Assembly: GCA_003667245.1 (NCBI GenBank) | Contig: RCNN01000026.1 | Span: 1-64,000 of the forward strand | Source: Heterostelium multicystogenum | Lineage: Eukaryota > Evosea > Eumycetozoa > Acytosteliales > Acytosteliaceae | Direction: 5' to 3' | Length of the DNA stretch: 64,000 bases | In this document: piece by piece, positions 10,965 through 22,863 of the stretch | Layout: each line of letters begins with the position of its first letter | How positions within the stretch are numbered: the stretch's first letter is position 1 | Position numbers and translations under genes: made by a program | Notes under the pieces: model-generated | Told to the model about the DNA's origin: nothing | The model's database searches: none | The model's input: the letters and a program-made list of their open reading frames with translations, nothing else

Positions 10965-13237
10965 TGTTGAGTGTAGTTTGTTTTGTGTTTTTGGCGTTCC
11001 GAAAGCCAGAAATTTTTACACCAAACTTTTGCTGTATTCCTATATTTAGTTTTTCGACGACACTGACTCCTCTTGATCTGATAAATAATGCTGAGTGATT
11101 GAGTGATCTTTCTGTAGCTAATTCTAGTTGTAATATTACAAAATTTGAATGGTAAGTGAAATGGTAGTTTGGGATTTGACAAATGATTCAGATGTAGTTG
11201 GTGGTGATGTTGGGAATGGATGTCATTAACAATGAGGTATTTGATGATGTTGTGGTATTTTATTTAAAGGTCCTTAAAAATAAAAAATTTAAATAAAAAT
11301 AAATATAAGTGGAATTATTGTGTTGTTGATGATTGCATGCAAATATGTATTCGTTTTGGACAACATCCAAAAATGCCCTCAAGTCTCTGGGTCATGATCG
11401 ATAAAATAATTCTCTTGGGAGAGAGGTGGTGCACTGGCAAAAGATGGGTTTTGTGATTTTCTTTTTTTTTGCTAGTTTTTTTCTATTCTTTGCTAAAATT
11501 TAAAGATCCTGAGTTGGATATGCTGATCAAATAATCACTCATACTTTTCCTTCCTTTCTCGACTTGATTGAAAAATATAAAAAACAAAAATCCTATTTTT
11601 TTTTTTTTCACTTTGGTGATTGTAGATTTACTATGATTTTGATGGTCCACGTTTACCTTTTTTTGATTTCGATCAGTCAAAATTCAATCACTAAATCTTT
11701 CTATTATTTTGCCTTCCTATTGACCCCAATTTTGGTTTGGTTCTGAGTTAAGAGGTCGAAGTTGATCTCTAATTTACTATCTATCTGCGCAGCTTTATTG
11801 TAGTTGTCTAAGTGTTCGGTATACTGGAGTGTCAATATAGAAATAGAAATATAAATATAATCATACGATTGGTTTGTTATAATGATTGGTAGATAAATCA
11901 TAGTGAAATGAAAAAGGGTCATTATCCACACACAATTCTCAAATCATGCTGGTTGGCAATCAAACAATATTCACTTAGTGTAAAAGAAACACACTCATCA
12001 ATCTCACATAACACTTTGAAAGTGTTGACAATATCTCTGAGGGGTGATGGAGGGTTGAGCGAGTGACAGACCATCGATCACAATCATAATATTAACATTT
12101 AGCCGGCAATAATTTTGAGGTATTTTTGGCATCATTCGTATTACTCCAAAACACATGCCATTATACTGATTTCTTTTTTAGCAAATTTGAAAAAAAAACA
12201 ACAAAAAAATTTTGATCAGATCTTTTGTTGTTTTTGTTTTTGTAAAATTTATTCATTTTGATCACCTGATTTTGGAGGCTACATATATTGTTTGACCAAC
12301 CAAAACTTTGAACCATTAATAAATTTTAAACTTTTACCCACCAATAGTTGTGCTATGGACCAAATTACCTTCCAAACTTTGGCTACTTGTGATATGTTTT
12401 ACTAGTTAGTTTTGTTTCAATGATTTAATCAATAAAAACAAAAAAGTCACTTAAATCAGAGTCTATTTTTCGTTTTTTGTTTTTTTTCATCCGGATTGCA
12501 ATCTCATGCCCCATTGTCTCAGTTTCTGTGTGTTAGGATGTGTTGATCTTGTTGACAATTGATTATCATTCATCACTTTATTCAATGGGTGTCTTTTTAT
12601 TTCTCAAAGTTTCCCCTTTTAATAAAGTTGCAAGTGAATTGATAAATCAATCAATTTTGTTTGTTTGTTTTAACAATTCAATATTTGTTCCACTATAATA
12701 ATCAGATATACATCTGAATGTCCCACAACTAATAAACATTGATGTGTTTTAAATTAAATTATTAAATCATTGATCCATCAATCATATTTGTTAATCTTTG
12801 TTAAAAATATAGAGGGTGGTGTTTAATCCAAACATACATCACTCAGCTACCATTAATATTTTGATGCAATTTAATCGCTTAGCATAGACCAAAGTCAGTC
12901 AGTAACGTTCAATTGCAAAACATCATCTTTTATTAATTAATCAATGTTGCCTCTGTGTGATTTTGTTGTAACTGTTTGCAAATCCGACAAACAGAAGGTG
13001 GTTCTACATCTTTGCAAAAAAAAAATTCCAATAATACCAAACAAATCTCAATTCGAGAAATTTCCAAAGTTCAATTTTACCTATTTATATTGTTCACCTG
13101 AATCCTCATTTACATTCATCATTTTCATAAATTATTGTTATTTCACAATTGTGTTAAAATAGGTTTTTATATTATATTATATTATAAATTGTAATTATAA
13201 AACAACACTCTAATTATTAAGTCAGTTGTATATAAAA
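10965..13237. other. Long AT-rich intergenic region
   Basis: About 2.3 kb separating the two Cys/His-motif genes, which diverge from it, so it should contain both promoters. Poly-T/poly-A tracts occur (11459-11470, 11598-11610, 12196-12210, 12475-12489). Short open frames at 11483-11931 and 12944-13162 lack coding composition. I see no RNA gene. Confidence 0.5.
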
Positions 13238-13649
13238 ATGGTAAATTATTATAAGTGTATGCATGATGATGATGACTGTAAGAGAACATTCAAAGAGTTG
13301 GGAGATGTCCTTGAACATTGTTCTAGAGTTCATGGTTGTCAGATTTATTGCTGTACCGGTGATTGTCCGAATGAACACTATTATTCTCAATATTTTGATG
13401 GCTGCAGATTCAATTGCTTGATTCCTTCTTATTTCATTGCATCCAACAAGACACCTAACAGCACAACTGATGATACTTCAACAAACCCAACTATCCCTTT
13501 TGTAAATTTGACCACATCATCGCTTAAAAGTATTGTAATTTAGATTTAATTCTCAACGTTTGTTCTTATTTGTAGCCACAGTTTTCTTCGAGCCGCATAT
13601 GAAGCATATTCCAGTGCATAAAGAAATCTCAGAGTACTTGCATAGTTAG
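13238..13649 (+). CDS. Small single-unit Cys/His-motif protein
   Basis: Two exons (13238-13529, 13576-13649) give 121 aa. Residues 5-50 contain one copy of the motif seen twice in the protein encoded at 9420-10964: YKCMHDDDDCKRTFKELGD, EHCSRVHGC and DCPNEHYY preserve the C-x-H, F, H-C-x3-H-x-C and C-P-N-E-x2-Y positions. The C-terminal half is Thr/Ser-rich and then TTVFFEPHMKHIPVHKEI. The 46-nt intron has GTATTG...TTTGTAG ends, and the join is in frame. ATG 13238 is the only in-frame ATG ahead of the motif. Probably a small zinc-binding protein and a dispersed partial duplicate of its neighbour. Function unknown. Confidence 0.7.
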
Positions 13650-14118
13650 ATCATCAGTAAATGATAAATCAATTCACTACACTCTTTGTCGCCGTATGGT
13701 TTCACAAGACTTGGTTATAGTCCGATGATCTCAGATAGAGTTTGTATGATAAACAATATTTATTAACATTCTATTGAAAAACAAAAGGGTTTTAAGAATA
13801 CGAACCAGTAGTTGGTATTGCACAGAAAATATTTATAATAAAATTTAAAATTTGTTATTTCACAAGGAATCTGCAAAGCACAGATCAATACACTCCTCAG
13901 TCTGAATCATACTCTAATGTACATCGAAACCCAACAAAAACGAAAAGTTTAAATTTAATTTAAATATTAATAGTTAACTGTTGTTGTTGTTAGTCAGTGT
14001 GACATAGGATTGATCGATCAATCATGATCACCTAAAAGTGAATTTAGTCTTTTATTCAACCTACTTGTACATAGTATCCAATTGCAATTGTTGAATATTT
14101 ATTTAAATAAATATAATC
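13650..14118. other. Intergenic region
   Basis: No gene seen. It contains GATCGATCAATCATGATCA-type direct and inverted repeats near 14010-14030 and a short TTGTTGTTGTTG run at 13981, just upstream of the membrane-protein gene. Confidence 0.4.
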
Positions 14119-15027
14119 ATGACAGCTTATAAAGCTGCATATTTATTATTAGGCTTGATTACACTATTTTCATTATCTAATGGTATTTATCTATCTATCT
14201 ATCTATTGATCATTGATTGACAGCTTAAATATCTTTATAATTAACTATTCATTAAATCAGCATTGAATATCACAAATGCCATATATGATCCAACAAATTT
14301 TGGTGTTTATAGCGCGGATATCACATTATATGGAGAATCAATACCGTCTGCAGACTTAACATTGAATATTACTATTGAAGGAGTGCTATGTGATGATGTC
14401 CATTCTTATTCCTACGGTTATATCACCTGTGATAGCAAACAAACCTTTGAACCAGGAAACTTGACAGTGGTAGTTTGCGATATTGGAAATAACTTGGTTT
14501 TATTTAACTCAACAGTAGAGTTTGCAAGAAGTAGGTGCGAAAAATCAAATATTGACACTCATACATAAAACTAATAATAGATCGGTAAATAGGAGTACCA
14601 TACATATCAAATGTTTTTGATGATCCAAATGGATATTACGTAACGAATATTGTTGGTGATTTTTGGAGTAATCGGAGAGAACACTGTCGTAAATGTATTT
14701 GCATGCGAGAACTTCTATGTGGTGCGCCCAGTCAATCAAACTTTTATTAGATTCACTATTTCAACACCTAGAGCGCAGTGTGTAGTAACAGTAAGTCAGT
14801 CACAACAATTCCAGTATTGGCATACCTACACAATAAGCAATACACATGAGCCCCAAGAAGGGGAAGGTGCGTATATCAGAAAAGTTTTACTTGCCACCTA
14901 CATTATTGCTCCAATAGGAGGAGTAGTGGTTTTAGGATTAATAGCACTTTCAATTTACTTCGGAGTTAAAAAGATTAGAAGAAGAAGAATAGAGAACAAT
15001 GAAGGAAAATATAAAGAAATTAATTAA
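14119..15027 (+). CDS. Type I membrane protein with IPT/TIG-like ectodomain
   Basis: Three exons (14119-14182, 14261-14530, 14593-15027). Signal peptide AAYLLLGLITLFSLSNA, then about 190 aa of beta-rich, N-glycosylation-rich ectodomain (many N-x-T/S). It has a few spaced Cys and short phrases of IPT type (VPYISNVFDDPNGYYVTNIVG). A single transmembrane segment (YIIAPIGGVVVLGLIALSIYFGV) and a short Arg/Lys-rich cytoplasmic tail follow. One extra T in the run 14660-14664 breaks the frame; dropping it gives 255 aa. The architecture resembles a much-shortened version of the large dictyostelid IPT-domain surface proteins used in adhesion and self-recognition. I cannot assign it to a named one. Confidence 0.7.
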
Positions 15028-15116
15028 CTTTTAATAAATAATTGTTAAAAAATGTCTATTATACTTTATTAAAAATTCAAATCAAATATGGAAAAATGAT
15101 TGGCAATTTCAATCAT

Positions 15117-15187
15117 GGCTCCATAGTTGAATGGTACAATATTATCTTAGGGTGATAGTGGTCTGGGTTCGATTCCCGGTGGAGCCC
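15117..15187 (+). tRNA. tRNA-Pro (anticodon AGG)
   Basis: 71 nt fold into a full cloverleaf. The acceptor arm GGCTCCA pairs with TGGAGCC. The D arm is GTTG/CAAT and the anticodon arm TTATC/GATAG with loop TTAGGGT (anticodon AGG). The T arm CTGGG/CCCGG has loop TTCGATT. There is no intron and no encoded CCA. The B box GGTTCGATTCC matches the pol III consensus. A near-palindrome of AAATTTCA units lies just downstream (about 15208-15245). Confidence 0.93.
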
Positions 15188-15882
15188 CAATCTTTATCTT
15201 TATTTAAGAAATGAAATTTCAACGAAATTTCAATGAAATTCATTTGCATGCGGTACTGTATTTTACTTTATTTCATTTTCAGCATATACAATCATTTTAA
15301 CTTAATAATAATCAAGTTAAATTCTTATCAATATGGAGATCTCTTACTTTTTCAAATAAATCTATATCTAATTTTGTCTAGGACTAATCAACAAAGTATC
15401 AAAGGCTCACAGTCTTTATTAATAAACATCCAGTTAATACACAGAATTTAAAATCAAACAACAACTAAATAAATAACTAATTAATACTAATAACTAAAAC
15501 ACCTAAGTAATGTGACACTTCAAAAACAAGATTGTACAATTCATGTTTTATACCAAATATTTGTGAAATCTTTTAGGAATCATCACTACTTTTAGTTAAG
15601 TCCCCTCATAGATTAAGATACTTTGTAAGTATACAAAATAGTAACTTTTATTTAGAAAATACAATAATGATACTCCTAGTGAAGTCAAGTTGTATTTCCA
15701 TAAGAGGGATTTTAAAATCACTAATCATAGTGGTTTTAACTTACAATCAATCAATCGCCTCCCATAGCAGATATAAATTAAACAATAAATAAATCTAACT
15801 TTGGATATACATAATGTAACAAATGAAAATAGAAATAAACTTTGTTTTATATATTAAATTACTATACTTTATTGATTGTTGT
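15188..15882. other. Intergenic region downstream of tRNA
   Basis: AT-rich, with no credible gene. A 12-bp stem with a 4-nt loop occurs near 15712-15739 (TTAAAATCACTA / TAGTGGTTTTAA). In dictyostelids, flanks of tRNA genes are favoured retroelement targets, but I see no element here. Confidence 0.4.
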
Positions 15883-16188
15883 TTATTTCTTATCCTTTGC
15901 ACGCTTAAGAGCCATCTTACCGCTACCTTTCTTAGTTTGAGCTTTACCTCTTCCCTCACGTCTGGTAGTACGCTCTGCTTTAGTAAAGGCTTTATCATTG
16001 TTGTTACCCAACATCTCGAGTGAAAGTGGATTGGCTGGATAGTAGTCAGCAATGTAATTACCAATCAAAGGCTTTCTCAAATATTTTAAACCTAAATTTG
16101 GGCTACCTTCAGCTCTGAATCCAAAAATCTTGAGGCTTGCTTCATATGCACTCATCATTGGTCGTGAAATAAATCTTGTTGTTGACAT
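15883..16188 (-). CDS. mrps33: Mitochondrial small-subunit ribosomal protein mS33 (MRPS33)
   Basis: 101 aa, intronless, the usual length for this family. The N-terminal region SRPMMSAYEASLKIFG and the central IGNYIADYYPANPLSLEML fit the mS33 pattern, including the conserved Tyr-Pro before a hydrophobic stretch. The C-terminus is strongly basic (RREGRGKAQTKKGSGKMALK), as in MRPS33/Rsm27. It is a structural component of the mitochondrial ribosome small subunit. Start at 16188 is the first ATG. The 2.6-kb region on its 5' side is shared with the divergent gene at 18809. Confidence 0.85.
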   Translation of the reverse strand: MSTTRFISRPMMSAYEASLKIFGFRAEGSPNLGLKYLRKPLIGNYIADYYPANPLSLEMLGNNNDKAFTKAERTTRREGRGKAQTKKGSGKMALKRAKDKK

Positions 16189-18808
16189 TTTCTATCTATA
16201 TATCTAAATTTTATAGAAATGGTCAGAGTTAGTTTAACTGATTCCTTGAAAGTAATACGTTGTTGAGGCTGATATTATTATTATTATTATTATTATCATG
16301 TGATGGTCTTTATTCGAAGAATGAATGATATCTTGACATGACACGACGGTTTACTATGATTCAAGTAATAAGTATATGCCCATGAATGTATAGTTAAAGT
16401 AAATAGATTGATTACAATAATAACAACTAAAATTAGATGACAATACAAACAGTAATGTGTGAATATACTGTAAGATAGTGAATAGATAGAATGCGTTGGA
16501 TGGTTTGGTTTATAAATACATTAAACCAACCTAATAATAGTGGTACAAACATTCTCTTGAATATAGAGCTACAGACTTCACTATTTAAATAAAGATAACA
16601 TATGATAGTGATAGCAGTAGGACAGTTCCCCGTTGGTCACCTGAGTATTTTAGGTTGGTGGGAGTGAGTGAGTGAGGATTTATCCACAGTGACAGTCAGT
16701 CTTGATTCGGTAATGAAATGAGATGAGATGAGCACAAACACACTACGATCAATCATAACAAAATAATTGCGCGTCTCTGTTAGTCCAACCTAGCTATCTG
16801 CACTATGATGGATACGACAGACAGATCTATAGAGGTTGTAACTGTGTGCCATGATCTGAGACGTATCCATGCTTCTATTGATGTCTTACTTTTATCTGTT
16901 TGTAATCTGTACTATTTTTAAAATTAATTAAACTTTTTGCTAACTTTAGTTGAGTGTGGGATTATCCTTTTGCTCTTTGTTCTCTTTCACTCAACACTTT
17001 ACAATTGCCCAATTGGTTCAGAATACTGATTATTGATTGATTGATTGGTTGACTTATCCAATAGATGGAATTATTTTTAGTGGCAATGCGGTGTGCGGAA
17101 GTTAGTTAATTAATTCACAGGTAATATCGTGAAGGCTGAGGGTGTAGTTGGTGAGGTGAGGTGATGTGATGTTGTGTGTCTAAAGACAAATTCAAGTGAC
17201 AGTTAGTTAGTAATAAACACCCATTTCTGATTTCACGAAAAAGTTGATTTTATTTTTTCCAACAATTTTTTTTTAATTTTTTTTATGATTACCATCAAAT
17301 GGCAGCAACACACATGTAATCAGCAGGCTAATTATGCAGATACCACCACAATCACATGTGAGAATGAATTAAATCATGTACAAATTTAGCCGTTAATCAC
17401 ATGTGTTCTCTTGCAAACAACACAACAATACATGATAAGTAATAATCTTGATTTATAATAAACAGTTGTTGGTAAGAGTGTTATATAATTGAACAGAGGT
17501 ATTTGTGGTGTAGCAAATCTTATTGGCTTCTATTAGAGGCAGAAACCTTGGCATTGGATGTATGTGTGAGGCAACACATGAGGGGCGCTATAAATGCAAT
17601 AGTTAATCACAAATGATCCTGCATAGGAGTGCTTTCAAATTTGTAATATTTTTTCTCCAATGTGGTCAGCACCTCATTCTCAGACAATCATAAGATAGTT
17701 GGGTTGAAAATAGTTGATGACTGTTTTGTTTTTAAGCACAGTGCACTGTTGTCACACAACAACCATTCTATTCACACAAATAACATGCAGAGAGATATTA
17801 AGCACAAACCATCTTAATGGGTTTACCAATAGATAAGTCTTAAACTCATTGTGTGATCAATGAGATCAAACAAAGGTCCGTCTTCAAATTAATAAACATA
17901 TAAAAATAGACAGTGATTTAACACAGATATAGTGAGCTTGATCATGATGTAATATAATTTTCATTCATTGATTAACAAGAAAAACTCTCCACACTTTGTT
18001 TAAACAGTGATCACAGCACCTTTTTAGGAAAAAAAAACATTAAAAAATGCCCAACAATTACAAACCCCACCTCTAAGGAAATAACATCAAGCAAAAACAC
18101 CTGCAGGAATAGTGTGCTTGACGGGACCAAAGCTCGCAAACACATCGCTGTTGTAAACACACACACAATTCAGAAAATTAGTGACAGTTTTGATCTTCCT
18201 TCAATCTTAAGCTGTGTTAAATCATAAGTAACACTCTACCCCGCTCACAAACCAAAGGCTCAACACCTCACTAATATTAGAGAAGAAATGGTCAGAGATT
18301 GTAGTGATTAATCAAACCATCAATAAAAACAACTCAAACACCGCAACGCCCCGATTGACATTGCTCTCTTATTTATGGTGAGGATTATTTTCACCATTAT
18401 TAGACGCACCCACATATGGTTTCCTTATTTACAGGCAGCTGATCAACAGTGGTTTTGCTGAAGTTAGTTTGATTTGTGGGGATTATTAAGAATCCAATAG
18501 AAAGGTTTATGAGATTGAACCGTACTTACCAACCTACTAATTTTCTACATGCCAAACTCTATCTCCCCACCCTATTCTCATTGACACACACTTTGGATTC
18601 TCCCTATATCATCAATCACAAGGTTAAACCAAACCTATTAATACAGCCAGTCTTTCCATTCCATTTCTAATCAATTGATATATCTAAATACATACAAATA
18701 AGTAATAAATATACCAATCAACTTACCATTATAGAAGAATAACTCCAACCAAATTAAGCCAAACCAATACTATACAAGTTCTTATACATATAAATATATA
18801 TATATAAA
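16189..18808. promoter_or_regulatory. Long divergent intergenic region
   Basis: 2.6 kb between mrps33 (leftward) and the Ser/Pro-rich gene at 18809 (rightward). No coding frame. It is less AT-extreme than other spacers and rich in CA/TG words (CACACA, TGTGTG). Two identical copies of AATCACATGTG lie at 17350-17360 and 17395-17405, each holding the palindrome CACATGTG. Large upstream regions of this kind are typical of developmentally regulated dictyostelid genes, but that role here is inference. It could also contain an unannotated non-coding transcript. Confidence 0.45.
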
Positions 18809-19499
18809 ATGTCAGCACTCGAACGTGATTTATCTTCACCATATTATTTCCAATACTTGGCATTACAATTAGTAGAGAGACGTACATCAAAGAAGAGAGA
18901 TGTCCAAAGTCGTCGCCGCAAAATAATAACCCAAATGAATAATACCTTGAACCAAGTAGAAGGTTCAGCCGATAGTGTTGAAAGTGCCTCTACTCAATAC
19001 CATGTCAGCCGCTCCAACTCTGGACGCGCACAACTCAAAGAGTCTATTCTCTCTAAACAAAGTAGAAATAGCCATATGCAAATATATGATGATCTTTTAA
19101 ATGAATCTTCAGACGACTACACAGACTCTCCTTTGGTTCCAGCCGCTGCTTATCAGTCACCACCACACTACTACTATGGAAACCAAGTGATGCCAATCCA
19201 CCAACAAAAAGTAAATTGTCCAAGCCCGTTAAGCTCAAGTCCAACCTCATCAATTCTTTCATCACCATACTCAAGTGGCTCCAGTTCAGGACACTCCAGT
19301 CCATCCTACAAAATGATGTATTTCTCCAGTGCCACAAGAAATGCCAGTTCCACATTATTGTGTATCTCCAAAAAACACCAGTGGAAACAATAATATTGTA
19401 TATTCTTCACCCATCAGTTCACCAAAACACTATTTTTCTCAACCACAAACACATCAACAACTCCTACCAACATGTAAAAGTACAACCAGTTTCCAATGA
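18809..19499 (+). CDS. Ser/Pro-rich protein of unknown function
   Basis: The N-terminal 45 aa (LERDLSSPYYFQYLALQLVE, then a basic stretch with RTSKKRDVQSRRRK) look structured and basic. The rest is low-complexity Ser/Pro/Tyr with SPSPLSSS-like runs. As read, the frame stops at 19393. Dropping one T from the run 19321-19323 continues it as a Pro/Ser/Gln-rich sequence (YSPVPQEMPVPHYCVSPK) to the stop at 19497-19499, about 229 aa. The compositional continuity supports the longer version. The basic motif could be a nuclear localisation signal. No family recognised. It sits behind an unusually long upstream region, suggesting complex regulation. Confidence 0.6.
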
Positions 19500-20154
19500 T
19501 ATTTTATGTAATTACAATGATATTTTGTATAATAGTTCACCATCTCGTTAAATTAATAATAATACTTAATAATAATATTTTAATCAAATACTACTACATT
19601 TATTTAAGTCAAATAAAATCCCAATTTAACAAGATTCCCACTAATATTGGGAATCACTACCTTTTAAAACAAACTTTGATATTCTACTATTGTATCATTT
19701 ATTAAGATTATTAATAGTCCTAATAAATTATGTTGTTCAGTTAAATCTTGGTATAGAATTGAATTTATTCTTTGCTTTATGTATTGTTAAATAGTCAACT
19801 GCAACTGCTAATCCACTATATCTTTTTTAATATTATATATTATATATCTTTATTGAGATCTTTAACTGTCATGGTTATAAAAATGAATGAATTACAAAAA
19901 CTAATCGGATTCTTGTAAATCCAAGAATTTATTGAATTGTAAGTGATATTAAACTTTGATGAATCACCAAACTAGATTAATTTTTAATTTAAGATTTAAT
20001 CAAAAATATTTGATTTATCTAGTTGGTAATTATATATAAAATCAAGTACCACTACTTCTAAGAGGTGAAACAAAGTAATAATATAGTAAGGTGTGTGCTG
20101 CTGATGACATTATTATTATTATCATTATAAACATTACACTACCAAAGAAAAGAG
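19500..20154. other. AT-rich intergenic region
   Basis: Nothing recognisable. Near 19905-19930 and 19980-20045 short inverted words (TTCTTGTAAATCCAAGAA type) may form hairpins, but I attach no function. Confidence 0.4.
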
Positions 20155-21432
20155 ATGTTTCAGAAAATTAAAAAGTCGTTTGAAAACAGTGTAAAGAAAG
20201 TTGCTTCCTCTGGTAAGGATGCAACTTATATTTCATATCTTCAGATAGATAAAATAGACGATATATACCTAAATCTGCAACTGATTGAGAGCATACTGCT
20301 TTTTTTTATCGGAATCAGAGAAAAACATTCTTTATGGCAAGATTTGGGAGTTGGCCAAGATGTATGATTCAAATGTTTGATGGTGATAAATGGGGTGAGA
20401 ATAATCTTTACACCGATAGAGTCAGATTAGTAAAGTCATTATATAGATTAGGACACATAACTAATTACCAGAAGTTACAGCTACAAATACAAAAAGAATC
20501 ATCCCTGTCCAATTCATCTTCTAATCCTATTTCCTCTTCCTCTTCTTCATCGTCATCGCCATCTTCTTCTTCATTCCGATCTTCTTCAGAATCCTCCTTG
20601 CGCACAAGTAGTAGTAGTATAGCTCAAGCTACTCACCAAAAAGAAGAAACTGGAGATAAAAGAGTTTACAAGCTAAACGTTTTTGAATTTCGTATTTGGA
20701 GAAGGTGGGCTTGGTAGCCAGTATTTCAGTTTATCGGAGAAACAAGGAAGAGATCCCCTCACTGGCTGGATTGGATATGTCAATGGGATGGGTATCTGTA
20801 ACTTTCATCATGCCGCATGGGATATTCGGCATTTCTCTGACAATTTAGCTGATGGCAATAATATACATTCAGTTTACAACTCCACTCACCAGAAAAAACC
20901 CTACAAACGATGTAGGAGGATTCATTCGTGATGCACTGCGAATGTCGGGCGGTCAATGCCGGCTGCTACACTCGCACATCCTATCTGATTGCTCAACAAT
21001 GGATCGACTATTTAGATGACAACCCTGGAAAGAAATTTCTTCAGATATGTGTGTCAGAGGGAGCTGCTCATACCAATGCTGCACTCCGTCTGGTAGATGA
21101 ATGTGGCAGAGTTGATCTCTATTCGCGTATAAGAATCATTGGAATGTGTCCAGCCTACTTCATGCTACCAAAACACTATACTCAAAATACTGGAGGTGCA
21201 TCTGACGTTGATTCATTGCCAGTAGAAAAACAATTACAAATCATGAGTTTTCGTCAAAAAAGAAGATAACGTTATCAATCCTTGGGGAACCAATGTCCAG
21301 TATATTGGTCGCTCCAATCACATAGTAATAGTTCCTCACAAAACCAAATCGGACCATCCACACAATCAAACAAGTAATGATTTCACAGAGGTTATCAAAC
21401 CATACGTTTATGAATTTTATGCTCAACGGTAA
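20155..21432 (+). CDS. DUF687-like (chlamydial-type) predicted hydrolase-fold protein, frame-broken
   Basis: Read through frame breaks, about 420 aa. It has an N-terminal basic/helical part (MFQKIKKSFENSVKKVASSG), a Ser-only linker (about 20510-20600), then the conserved core: VFGEGGLGSQYF, LTGWIGYVNGMG, NNIHSVYNSTHQ, GGFIRDALRM, LQICVSEGAAHTNAAL and IRIIGMCPAYFM. The order and wording (NG motif, YN-x-T-H, QIC-x-S-x-G-A, then a hydrophobic strand ending AP/CPA) match my knowledge of the chlamydial DUF687 family. The CVSEG piece looks like an alpha/beta-hydrolase nucleophile elbow with Cys for the first Gly. Breaks: one missing base near 20353, and extra bases in runs 20688-20690, 20893-20898, 20947-20949 and 21256-21261. 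Either sequence error or a decaying gene. Homology is from memory and unverified. Confidence 0.6.
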
Positions 21433-21553
21433 TATATACCCTCCAAATTTTAAAGCTGACCCAAAGTAATGTAAATATATAATTCCTATCACTTTATCTT
21501 TGTTGCTCCAGTGTTTCATCGATCCTATATTTAAATTAAAATAGTTTATTATA

Positions 21554-22535
21554 TTACTCTTGGTTGTCATATGACTCCCATTGATTATTTTTAGTATCCA
21601 ACATGTAGTCTTCATTTAAAGCATCCCATTGTTGTCCACCACTTTCATCATCTTCTTCTTTAACTTCTTCCTCTTCCTTTTTAACTACAGTTTGTTTAGA
21701 ATTTGATTTCAACTTGTCTAAAAATTGATTCTTTGATACTATTTGAATGAAATAGATTGTCGTTAGTATATGATTTTGCTCCTACTAGTACTCTGTTGGA
21801 TAGTTACATTTTGGTTCGTCCTCCAAGTTGATTGAGTTTGATTCTTTCTGATGTTTAGCTACAGCATTAAATAATTTGATTACACCACGCTTTGCAGTCT
21901 TCATTAAATCTCTTTCCGATGATGTGATAAGAATTTCTATGGGACGGTGATCTTTCTCAACTAAAATAGCTTCTCTTTCATTTTCTTTTTCATTTCTTTC
22001 TCTTCTTTCAACTCGGCCTCAAGTTGCTGATCAGCCTTCTTATATTTTCGCCAGAATTGGACCATCTTGTTTGGTTGGTTGTTTATTTAAAATCGATCCC
22101 AAAATACTTGAGAATTTATCTGACTGATCTACACTTTCGACTTGCTTCTCCTTCTTAACCTTTTTAATATTTGGAATAGGAGTAGACTCCTCTTCTGATC
22201 CTGATTCCTCATCACTACTATGATATTCTAAAATAATACAGAAAGTGAGATGAGTGGTCTATACGCAATAAGTATCATTACACTGTTCTAAGCTGGTGAT
22301 CTTTAAGATGATGAGGATAACCAACTTTAGCTCTTAAACGGATCATCTCAGAATCAATGTAATACAATGAAAGGGTCATAGAAAACGTACCTCTTTTTTT
22401 CAACTCTCTTTACTTTTTCAACCTTTTTCAATCTTTTTTCTTTCTTTCTTTTCTTTTCTTTGATCTCAACTTTCTAGTATCATCTTTAGATTCAAAACTA
22501 ACAACTGGAAGTTGTTTCTCTAATGTGTCTGACAT
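21554..22535 (-). CDS. rrp15: RRP15-like ribosomal RNA processing protein
   Basis: Three exons (start 22535; introns 22228-22390 and 21739-21809). The N-terminus is MSDTLEKQLPVVSFESKDD followed by a Lys/Arg block. Exon 2 is acidic and then KQDGPILAKYKKAD, and HRPIEILITSSERDLMKTAK leads into RGVIKLFNAVAKHQKE. These match the Rrp15 core, in which an invariant RGVVKLFNAV-type helix ends the domain. Rrp15 is a nucleolar factor for 60S subunit assembly and 27S pre-rRNA processing. The C-terminal exon is acidic, ending YDNQE. At least three single-base frame breaks in A-rich runs have to be bridged (around 22420, 22045 and 21995). It shares a 328-bp upstream region with the divergent derlin gene. 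Confidence 0.75.
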
Positions 22536-22863
22536 TCTTTTTTTAAATATATAAATATATATGAATAATAATAACCAAAATAAGGTTATCTGATAATAAA
22601 GTTAATAAAACGAAAAACTCGGTTTTTTTTTCCATTTCTAACTAAATTAATTTTATTTTAAAAATTCAATTTAATTTCCAAACCAAAACTTTATCATTTA
22701 TGATGACTCAGCTGACTTCATTGATTAAAAGTAAAAACATAAGTTACACTTTTTTAATTAATATTTTATAATAACAAACAAGATATATTTATTAGTTTTT
22801 TGATTAGATTAGAATAGATAAGATTATATTAGAGATTATTTAGATAGTTAGATCTACATAGAA
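22536..22863. promoter_or_regulatory. Divergent promoter between rrp15 and derlin
   Basis: 328 bp of A/T-rich sequence between two start codons facing away from each other. It must hold both promoters. T-runs at 22623-22630 and the A/T tract 22755-22800 are the only visible features. Confidence 0.5.

Noticed and set aside
11483..11931. Short overlapping frames on both strands
   Set aside because: Driven by poly-T/poly-A tracts; no coding character.
19216..19551. 111-aa plus-strand frame overlapping the Ser/Pro-rich gene
   Set aside because: Other frame of a gene whose corrected frame is more protein-like through the same interval.
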